64,000 nucleotides of DNA from Noviherbaspirillum saxi (lineage in GTDB: Bacteria > Pseudomonadota > Gammaproteobacteria > Burkholderiales > Burkholderiaceae_D). The stretch lies in NCBI RefSeq assembly GCF_003591035.1, contig NZ_QYUO01000002.1, positions 558,001 to 622,000 of the forward strand. Direction: 5' to 3'. The translations under genes were made by a program, and so were the position numbers. Positions 57,399-64,000 of the stretch are shown piece by piece; the first letter of the stretch is position 1, and each line of letters opens with the position of its first letter. The notes below the pieces were generated by a model. That model made no database searches. It worked only from the letters and a program-made list of their open reading frames with translations, and had not been told where the DNA came from.

Positions 57399-57427
57399 GA
57401 TTTGCTGACAACATTTTTAGAACGCGA

Positions 57428-58618
57428 ATGAACATGATTTACTTGCCCGGCTTGACCTTTGACCATGGCGAAGACATCGCCGCGCTGCGCGAAACCGTGC
57501 AGCAGTTCGCGCAGGCCGAAATCGCGCCGCGCGCGGCCGAAATCGACCGCACCGACCAGTTCCCGATGGATCTCTGGAAAAAGATGGGCGAACTCGGTCT
57601 GCTCGGCGTCACGGTCAGCGAAGAATACGGCGGCACCGACATGGGCTATCTTGCTCACATCGTCGCGATGGAAGAAATCTCTCGCGCCTCGGCCTCGGTC
57701 GGCTTGTCGTATGGCGCGCATTCCAATTTGTGTGTGAATCAGATCAAGCGCAACGGCTCCGAAGAGCAGAAGCAGAAATACCTGCCCAAACTGATTTCCG
57801 GCGAGCATGTCGGCGCACTGGCGATGTCCGAGCCGAATGCCGGCTCCGACGTGGTCAACATGAAGCTGCGCGCCGACTGGAAAGGCGACCGCTGGGTACT
57901 CAACGGCACCAAGATGTGGATCACCAATGGTCCTGATGCCGACGTGCTGGTGGTCTATGCGAAGAATGACATCGAAGCCGGCCCGCGCGGCATGACCGCC
58001 TTCCTGATCGAAAAGGGGTTCAAGGGTTTTTCGGTCGCGCAAAAACTCGACAAGCTCGGCATGCGCGGTTCGCACACCGGTGAACTGGTGTTCCAGGATT
58101 GCGAAGTGCCTGCTGAAAACGTGTTGGGCGGTCTCGGCAAGGGCGTCAATGTGTTGATGTCCGGTCTCGACTTCGAACGCACCGTCTTGTCCGGCGGACC
58201 GCTGGGGATCATGCAGGCGTGCATGGATGCGGTGGTGCCGTATATCCATGAGCGCAAGCAATTCGGCCAGCCGATTGGTGAATTCCAGTTGATGCAAGGC
58301 AAGATCGCTGACATGTACTCGACCATGATGGCGTGCAAGGCGTATGTGTACGCAGTCGGCCAGGCTTGCGACCGCGCGAAGAACCCGGAAGCGGTGCGCG
58401 CGCTGCGCAAGGATGCGGCCGGCGCGATTTTGTATTCGGCGGAAAAGGCGACCTGGATGGCGGGCGAGGCGATCCAGACGCTGGGCGGCAATGGGTATAT
58501 CAATGAATATCCGGTTGGCCGCCTGTGGCGCGATGCGAAGCTGTATGAGATTGGTGCGGGAACGAGCGAGATCCGCCGCATGCTGATTGGCCGCGAATTG
58601 TTCGCCGAGACTAAATAG
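57428..58618 (+). CDS. liuA: Isovaleryl-CoA dehydrogenase
   Basis: A 396-aa flavoprotein of leucine catabolism forming 3-methylcrotonyl-CoA. Motifs: [54 protein letters not shown], and the signature catalytic Glu position in [16 protein letters not shown], as in human IVD. The medium-chain Glu position is Gly (EIGAGTSEI). First gene after the palindrome; mccB follows after ten bases. Confidence 0.95.
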   Translation: MNMIYLPGLTFDHGEDIAALRETVQQFAQAEIAPRAAEIDRTDQFPMDLWKKMGELGLLGVTVSEEYGGTDMGYLAHIVAMEEISRASASVGLSYGAHSNLCVNQIKRNGSEEQKQKYLPKLISGEHVGALAMSEPNAGSDVVNMKLRADWKGDRWVLNGTKMWITNGPDADVLVVYAKNDIEAGPRGMTAFLIEKGFKGFSVAQKLDKLGMRGSHTGELVFQDCEVPAENVLGGLGKGVNVLMSGLDFERTVLSGGPLGIMQACMDAVVPYIHERKQFGQPIGEFQLMQGKIADMYSTMMACKAYVYAVGQACDRAKNPEAVRALRKDAAGAILYSAEKATWMAGEAIQTLGGNGYINEYPVGRLWRDAKLYEIGAGTSEIRRMLIGRELFAETK

Positions 58619-58628
58619 GGGGCCGAAC

Positions 58629-60236
58629 ATGACAATCCTCGATTCCAAACTCAATGTCCGTTCGGACGACTTCAAGAACAATGCCGCCGCGATGCAGGCG
58701 CTGGTCGATGACCTGAAAGCGAAAGTGGAAAAGCTGGCACTCGGCGGCGGCGAAGACGCGCGCAAGAAGCACACCGCGCGCGGCAAGCTGTTGCCGCGCG
58801 ACCGCGTGCAAATGCTGCTCGATCCCGGCACGCCCTTCCTCGAACTGTCGCAGATGGCCGCGTACAACATGTACGACAATGCCGCGCCGGCCGCCGGCGT
58901 GATTGCCGGCATCGGCCGCGTGGCAGGGCAGGAATGCATGATCGTGTGCAACGATGCGACGGTGAAGGGCGGCACGTATTACCCGATCACGGTCAAGAAG
59001 CATTTGCGCGCGCAGGAAATCGCCGACCAAAACAACCTGCCTTGCATTTACCTGGTCGATTCCGGCGGCGCCAATCTGCCGAACCAGGACGATGTGTTTC
59101 CCGATCGCGACCACTTCGGCCGCATCTTTTTCAACCAGGCCAACCTGTCGGCCAAGGGTATTCCACAAATCGCGGTCGTGATGGGTTCCTGCACCGCCGG
59201 CGGCGCTTACGTGCCGGCAATGAGCGACGAATCGATCATCGTGAAGGACCAGGGCACGATCTTTCTCGGCGGCCCGCCGCTGGTGAAGGCAGCGACCGGC
59301 GAAGTGGTCAGCGCGGAAGACCTCGGTGGCGGCGACGTGCACACCCGTTTGTCGGGCGTGGTCGACCATCTGGCGAAGAACGACCTGCATGCGCTGTCGC
59401 TGGCGCGCACCATCGTCGGCAATCTCAACCGCCAAAAGCCGCAACAACTCGTGCTGCGCGAGCCGGTCGCGCCGAAATTCGATACGCATGAATTGTATGG
59501 CGTGATCCCGACCGACACCCGCAAGCCCTTTGATGTGCGCGAAGTGATCGCGCGCATCGTCGACGCCAGCGAATTCGACGAATTCAAGGCCCGTTACGGC
59601 ACCACGCTGGTGTGCGGCTTTGCGCATATCTTCGGCATGCCGGTCGGCATCATCGCCAACAACGGCATCCTGTTTTCGGAATCGGCATTGAAGGGTGCGC
59701 ACTTCATCGAGCTATGCTGCCAGCGCAAGATCCCGCTGGTGTTCCTGCAAAACATCACCGGCTTCATGGTCGGGCGCAAGTATGAAAATGAAGGCATCGC
59801 GCGCAACGGCGCCAAGATGGTGACCGCGGTATCGACTGCGGCGGTGCCCAAGTTCACGGTGATCATCGGTGGCAGTTTCGGCGCCGGAAATTACGGCATG
59901 TGCGGCCGTGCGTATTCGCCGCGCTTCCTCTGGATGTGGCCGAATGCGCGCATTTCGGTAATGGGCGGCGACCAGGCGGCTAGTGTGCTGGCGACCGTCA
60001 AGCGCGACGGCATCGAAGGCAAGGGCGGCAGCTGGAGCAAGGAAGAAGAGGAAGCCTTCAAACAGCCGATCCGCGAACAGTACGAGCACCAGGGCCATCC
60101 TTACTATGCGACGGCCCGTCTGTGGGACGACGGCGTGATCGATCCGGCCGATACCCGGATGGTGCTGGGACTGGGACTTTCCGCATCGCTGAATGCGCCG
60201 ATTCCCGAGACCAGGTTTGGCGTGTTCCGCATGTGA
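58629..60236 (+). CDS. liuB: Methylcrotonyl-CoA carboxylase, carboxyltransferase (beta) subunit
   Basis: A 535-aa carboxyltransferase transferring CO2 from biotin to 3-methylcrotonyl-CoA. Seen: [80 protein letters not shown] and [20 protein letters not shown]. The ATG at 58629 begins the family start [18 protein letters not shown]. The biotinylated alpha subunit is not within the window; it may lie beyond the bio genes. Confidence 0.96.
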   Translation: MTILDSKLNVRSDDFKNNAAAMQALVDDLKAKVEKLALGGGEDARKKHTARGKLLPRDRVQMLLDPGTPFLELSQMAAYNMYDNAAPAAGVIAGIGRVAGQECMIVCNDATVKGGTYYPITVKKHLRAQEIADQNNLPCIYLVDSGGANLPNQDDVFPDRDHFGRIFFNQANLSAKGIPQIAVVMGSCTAGGAYVPAMSDESIIVKDQGTIFLGGPPLVKAATGEVVSAEDLGGGDVHTRLSGVVDHLAKNDLHALSLARTIVGNLNRQKPQQLVLREPVAPKFDTHELYGVIPTDTRKPFDVREVIARIVDASEFDEFKARYGTTLVCGFAHIFGMPVGIIANNGILFSESALKGAHFIELCCQRKIPLVFLQNITGFMVGRKYENEGIARNGAKMVTAVSTAAVPKFTVIIGGSFGAGNYGMCGRAYSPRFLWMWPNARISVMGGDQAASVLATVKRDGIEGKGGSWSKEEEEAFKQPIREQYEHQGHPYYATARLWDDGVIDPADTRMVLGLGLSASLNAPIPETRFGVFRM

Positions 60237-60267
60237 TGTGGCTGCAAACCAAAAGCAAAGGACGATC

Positions 60268-61053
60268 ATGAACTGGCAGACACTGGATGTGAAGATAGAG
60301 GACAGAGTGGCTACCGTCACGCTGAACCGGCCCGATGTGCGCAATGCCTTCAATGAAACGACGATCGCCGAAATCACGCAGGCATTCGGTGAACTTGGCA
60401 AGGATCACAACTTGCGAGCCATCGTACTGGCGGCGAATGGTCCGGCCTTCTGCGCTGGCGCCGACCTCAACTGGATGAAGAAGATGGCCGGCTATACCCA
60501 CGAGGAAAACCGCGCCGATGCGGCTCAGCTCGCGGAAATGCTGCGGTCGATTTACGCCTGTCCGAAGCCGGTGGTGGCGAAGATACAGGGCGACTGCTAT
60601 GCCGGCGGCATGGGGCTGGCGGCGGTCTGTAATATCAGTGTTGCCGCCGAGACAGTTCATTTTTGCCTGTCTGAGGTCAAACTTGGCCTGATTCCCGCGA
60701 CAATCTCACCCTATGTCATCAAGGCCATGGGCGAAAACGCCGCGCGCCGGTATTTTCTGACGGCAGAACGTTTTTCCGCGCAGGAGGCGCACCGCATCGG
60801 TTTCGTGCATGCGGTGACTACCGCCGATGCGCTCGACGCGTCCACCGCCGAGATCGTCAAGGCGCTGGTATCGAACAGTCCCCATGCAGTCCGGCAAGCC
60901 AAGCGCCTGGTGCAGGATGTGGCGAGCGCGCCGCTGACGGAGGAGCTGATCGCCGACACGGCGGTGCGCATCGCCGATATCCGCAGTTCCGACGAGGGAC
61001 GCGAGGGCGTGCGCTCCTTCCTGGAAAAGCGCAAGCCGGGGTGGCTGGAGTAA
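60268..61053 (+). CDS. liuC: Methylglutaconyl-CoA hydratase (enoyl-CoA hydratase family)
   Basis: A 261-aa crotonase-fold hydratase. It has RPDVRNAFNETTIAEI, LAANGPAFCAGADLNWMKKM, GDCYAGGMGLAAVCNISVAA and LSEVKLGLIPATISPYVIK. The AGADLNWMKKM block is typical of LiuC, which hydrates 3-methylglutaconyl-CoA to HMG-CoA. The usual catalytic Glu of hydratases in the second position is replaced by Gly-Ala context, so the reaction rests on subfamily match. Start ATG 60268, aaagga upstream. Confidence 0.92.
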   Translation: MNWQTLDVKIEDRVATVTLNRPDVRNAFNETTIAEITQAFGELGKDHNLRAIVLAANGPAFCAGADLNWMKKMAGYTHEENRADAAQLAEMLRSIYACPKPVVAKIQGDCYAGGMGLAAVCNISVAAETVHFCLSEVKLGLIPATISPYVIKAMGENAARRYFLTAERFSAQEAHRIGFVHAVTTADALDASTAEIVKALVSNSPHAVRQAKRLVQDVASAPLTEELIADTAVRIADIRSSDEGREGVRSFLEKRKPGWLE

Positions 61054-61097
61054 GCGAGATGAACTCTTGCGCCCTTTGATGGGTTATGGAGCTACAA

Positions 61098-62426
61098 ATG
61101 AAACCATGTCAACCTGGCGACTGGGTCGCGCGTAGTCTGACTAGCGTCTGGCATCCGTGCACACAGATGCAGCACCATGAAACGATGCCACTGGTGCCGG
61201 TCAGCCACGGCCGCGGCGCCTGGCTGTTCGGCACCGACGGCAAGCGCTATCTGGATGCCATCAGTTCCTGGTGGGTCAACCTGTTCGGCCATGCCAATCC
61301 TCGCATCAATGCCGCACTGAAGGAGCAACTCGACCTTCTCGAGCATGCGATGCTCGCCGGCTTTACTCATGAACCGGTGATCAGGTTGTCGGAGCGGCTT
61401 GCCGTCCGCACGAATCATGTGCTCGGCCATTGCTTCTACGCGTCCGACGGTGCGTCGGCGGTCGAAATCGCATTGAAAATGAGTTTTCATTTCTGGCGCA
61501 ACAGCGGCCAGACCGACAAGCGCGAATTCGTTTGCCTGCAGGGCAGCTACCACGGAGAGACCATCGGCGCGCTGGCGGTCACCGACGTGGCGCTGTTCCG
61601 CGATGCCTACGGTCCGCTGTTGCAGCAGGCGCATGTGGTCGCCACGCCGGATGCGCGCACTGCGGAAGTCGGCCAGAGCGCGGCCGACGTCGCGCGCCGC
61701 GCGGCGATGCAACTGGAACAACTGCTGGCCGACCGCGCCGACAAGATCGCCGCCGTCATCGTTGAGCCGCTGGTGCAGTGCGCGACCGGCATGGCGATGT
61801 ACGACCCGACCTATCTGGTCGAAGCACGCGCGCTGTGCGACCACTATGGCGTGCATCTGATCGCCGATGAAATCGCGGTCGGCTGCGGCCGTACCGGCAC
61901 CTACTTCGCCTGCGAGCAGGCCAATATCTGGCCGGATTTCGTCTGCCTGTCCAAGGGTATCAGCGGCGGTTACCTGCCGCTGTCGCTGGTGATGACGCGC
62001 GATGAAATCTATCGCGGTTTCTACGATGCCGATGTGAAGCGCGGCTTCCTGCATTCGCATTCCTATACCGGCAATCCGCTGGCTTGCCGCGCGGCGCTGG
62101 CCACGCTCGACATCTTCGAACAGGACGATGTGCTCAATTGCAATCGCGAGCGCGCGACGAGGCTGACGACGGCATTGAAGCCGCTGGCCGAAGACAAACG
62201 CGTGGCGCACTTCCGTCAGCGCGGCATGATCTGGGCCTTCGATGCGATCACCGATGATCCGGCGTTCTCGCGCAAGTTCTTTACCGCTGGCCTGCAGCAC
62301 GAATTGCTGCTGCGTCCGATCGGCCGCACTGTCTACCTGATGCCGCCTTATGTCCTGAATGACGAAGAGATCGACGGCCTGGCCGTCCGTACACGTAAGG
62401 TGTTCGATGAAGTGATAGGAGATTAA
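61098..62426 (+). CDS. bioA: Adenosylmethionine-8-amino-7-oxononanoate aminotransferase
   Basis: A 442-aa class III PLP aminotransferase of biotin synthesis, using SAM as amino donor. Seen: [79 protein letters not shown] and the PLP lysine Lys286 in [14 protein letters not shown]. Start at 61098 is favoured by GGAG six bases upstream; an ATG at 61086 is in frame. It lies 44 bases after liuC. Confidence 0.97.
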   Translation: MKPCQPGDWVARSLTSVWHPCTQMQHHETMPLVPVSHGRGAWLFGTDGKRYLDAISSWWVNLFGHANPRINAALKEQLDLLEHAMLAGFTHEPVIRLSERLAVRTNHVLGHCFYASDGASAVEIALKMSFHFWRNSGQTDKREFVCLQGSYHGETIGALAVTDVALFRDAYGPLLQQAHVVATPDARTAEVGQSAADVARRAAMQLEQLLADRADKIAAVIVEPLVQCATGMAMYDPTYLVEARALCDHYGVHLIADEIAVGCGRTGTYFACEQANIWPDFVCLSKGISGGYLPLSLVMTRDEIYRGFYDADVKRGFLHSHSYTGNPLACRAALATLDIFEQDDVLNCNRERATRLTTALKPLAEDKRVAHFRQRGMIWAFDAITDDPAFSRKFFTAGLQHELLLRPIGRTVYLMPPYVLNDEEIDGLAVRTRKVFDEVIGD

Positions 62427-62427
62427 G

Positions 62428-63624
62428 ATGCGATTACTTGGCCAACTTGAACAGCAACTGCACCAGCTGGATCGGCAAAAGCTGCTGCGCCGCCGCCGCG
62501 TCGCCGACATGCCGTGCGCGCCGCATGTGACAGTCGACGGCCGGCCGATGTTGGCTTTCTGCAGCAACGATTATCTCGGCCTGGCCGCGCATCCGCGCCT
62601 AGTCGAGGCGCTAAAGGAGGGCGCGGAGAAGTACGGCGTCGGCAGCGGCGCCTCGCACCTGATCAGCGGCCATTCCCGTGCGCACGACCTGCTGGAAGAG
62701 CGTTTCGCCGGACTAATGTCGCCCTATATCGAACAGGCACGCGCTCTGACTTTCTGCACCGGCTACATGGCCAACCTCGCTGTGCTGACCGCACTGGCTG
62801 CCGTGTCGGGACGCGACACCGACCTGTTTTCCGAATCGCTGAACCATGCGTCGCTGATCGACGGCGCGCGTCTGTCGCGCGCCAACGTACAGGTTTATGC
62901 GCATGGCGATGTCGAGGCATTGGAAGGCTTGCTCAAGGCCAGCGCGGCGAAGACGAAAATCGTGGTGACCGACAGCGTGTTCAGCATGGATGGCGACCTT
63001 GCGCCTCTGCCGGCGCTGCTGGCTCTGTGTGAACGACACGATGCCTGGCTGGTGATCGACGATGCGCATGGCTTCGGGGTGCTGGGCGCCAATGGACATG
63101 GCGCGCTGGAACACTTCCGGCTGCGTTCGCACAACCTGATCTACATGGGCACGCTCGGCAAGGCTGCCGGCGTGGGTGGCGCCTTTGTCGCCGCGCATGC
63201 CACCGTGATCGAATGGCTGGTGCAGCGCGCGCGGCCGTATATCTACACCACCGCCGCGCCGCCGGCGCTGTCGCATGCGCTGCTGGCCAGCCTCGACCTG
63301 ATTACCGGCAAGGAAGGCGCGGCGCGGCGCACGCATCTGCAGCAACTGATTGCGCAACTGCAGGATGGCTTGCGCCTGCGGCACTGGCAATTGTTTCCGT
63401 CGCAGACCGCGATTCAGCCGGTGATCATCGGCGCCAATGAGGAAGCACTGCGCGCTGCGGCGCTGCTGCATGCGCAGGGTTACTGGGTGCCGGCGATCCG
63501 CCCGCCGACCGTGCCGGCCGATACCGCGCGTCTGCGCATCACCTTGTCCGCGGCGCATACCGCCGCCGACGTCGCGCAACTGGCGCAGGCCTTCAATGCG
63601 ATCGAACGCGAGGTAAGGCCATGA
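62428..63624 (+). CDS. bioF: 8-amino-7-oxononanoate synthase
   Basis: A 398-aa PLP enzyme joining pimeloyl-ACP/CoA and alanine. It has [63 protein letters not shown] and the PLP lysine Lys245 in [14 protein letters not shown]. It begins one base after the bioA stop, and its own stop overlaps bioD (ATGA). An unusually GC-rich third codon position fits the rest of this region. Confidence 0.97.
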   Translation: MRLLGQLEQQLHQLDRQKLLRRRRVADMPCAPHVTVDGRPMLAFCSNDYLGLAAHPRLVEALKEGAEKYGVGSGASHLISGHSRAHDLLEERFAGLMSPYIEQARALTFCTGYMANLAVLTALAAVSGRDTDLFSESLNHASLIDGARLSRANVQVYAHGDVEALEGLLKASAAKTKIVVTDSVFSMDGDLAPLPALLALCERHDAWLVIDDAHGFGVLGANGHGALEHFRLRSHNLIYMGTLGKAAGVGGAFVAAHATVIEWLVQRARPYIYTTAAPPALSHALLASLDLITGKEGAARRTHLQQLIAQLQDGLRLRHWQLFPSQTAIQPVIIGANEEALRAAALLHAQGYWVPAIRPPTVPADTARLRITLSAAHTAADVAQLAQAFNAIEREVRP

Positions 63625-64000
63625 GCGCGAATATTGCCTATTTCATCACCGGCACCGACACCGGGATCGGCAAGACGCTCACCGCGAGCGCACTGCTGCA
63701 TGCGCTGGTGCAGACCGGCGTGCGCGTCGCCGGCATGAAGCCGGTCGCCGCCGGTGCGGAACTGCGCGACGGTGTGCTGCATAACGAAGATATCGATGCG
63801 CTGGAGGGAGCCGCCAACGTGGTGCTTCCGCTGTCGCTGACCACGCCCTACCTGCTGCGTGAACCGGCCGCGCCGCATATCGCCGCGGCGCTGGAAGGTG
63901 TAAGGTTGGAACCTGGTCATATCCTGGACAGCTACCGCCAGGTCGCTGCCGCTGCGGATGCGGTGGTGGTCGAGGGCGTCGGCGGCTTTTGCGTGCCGCT
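63621..64000 (+). CDS. bioD: Dethiobiotin synthetase, N-terminal part (cut by window end)
   Basis: The frame is open from the ATG at 63621 to the end of the window (126 codons). It starts [20 protein letters not shown], containing the P-loop GTDTGIGKT, followed by [11 protein letters not shown] with the substrate-binding Lys and later VVEGVGGF. This ATP-dependent enzyme closes the ureido ring of dethiobiotin. It overlaps bioF by four bases, completing the order bioA-bioF-bioD. Confidence 0.95.
   Translation, partial: MSANIAYFITGTDTGIGKTLTASALLHALVQTGVRVAGMKPVAAGAELRDGVLHNEDIDALEGAANVVLPLSLTTPYLLREPAAPHIAAALEGVRLEPGHILDSYRQVAAAADAVVVEGVGGFCVP

Noticed and set aside
57352..57427. Search for a duplicated guaA 3' end (attR) at the edge of the leucine genes
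   Set aside because: No copy of the guaA terminal sequence was found there or before the carbonic anhydrase gene.

Overview
The window looks like a betaproteobacterial chromosome, order Burkholderiales and most likely family Oxalobacteraceae (relatives of Herminiimonas, Herbaspirillum or Collimonas). The grounds are gene order, protein style and moderately high GC. Species cannot be set from sequence reading alone. Coding density is high. No rRNA, tRNA or CRISPR array was seen.

Region 1 (1-7.8 kb): end of DNA ligase (ligA), peptide deformylase (def), a KefF/KefC-type potassium efflux pair, then on the minus strand an rRNA pseudouridine synthase, glnD (PII uridylyltransferase) and map. Region 2 (7.9-23.7 kb) is the conserved run rpsB-tsf-pyrH-frr-uppS-cdsA-dxr-rseP-bamA-ompH-lpxD-fabZ-lpxA-lpxB-rnhB plus a SpoU-type RNA methyltransferase. 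It joins translation, undecaprenyl and phospholipid precursors, isoprenoids, outer-membrane assembly and lipid A synthesis. A candidate S2 leader RNA precedes rpsB. Region 3 (23.8-35.6 kb): PEP synthase regulator and ppsA (divergent), a hairpin/terminator pair that may be a small RNA, nfeD-qmcA, smpB, ratA-rnfH, a DUF4124 protein, and guaB-GGDEF-guaA, where a diguanylate cyclase lies between the two GMP-synthesis genes.

Region 4 (35.6-56.6 kb) is accessory. Just after guaA, a described integration site for genomic islands, lies a 22-codon stub of a P4-type integrase followed by fragments of IS110, IS256 and IS630 transposases. Then comes a fatty-acid catabolic cluster: LivHMGF-type ABC transporter, acyl-CoA ligase, 2,4-dienoyl-CoA reductase (FadH), a 599-aa acyl-CoA dehydrogenase, a dienoyl-CoA isomerase, a minus-strand acyl-CoA dehydrogenase, and a GntR/FCD regulator with a perfect double operator. 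Divergent from the regulator are a histidine-phosphatase remnant, an SDR, an APH-type kinase and an ACAD10/11-type acyl-CoA dehydrogenase, then a periplasmic binding protein and an alpha/beta hydrolase. Together these suggest import, activation and beta-oxidation of unsaturated and 4-hydroxylated (or gamma-keto) acids. The kinase/dehydrogenase pair looks like a two-gene version of the mammalian ACAD10/11 fusion enzymes and like LvaA/LvaC of levulinate catabolism.

Region 5 (56.6-64 kb) returns to conserved-style content: a beta-carbonic anhydrase, a 38-bp perfect palindrome (probable LiuR-type MerR operator), the leucine/isovalerate genes liuA-liuB-liuC, and biotin genes bioA-bioF-bioD (cut by the window end). 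Bicarbonate supply, a biotin-dependent carboxylase subunit and biotin synthesis thus sit side by side.
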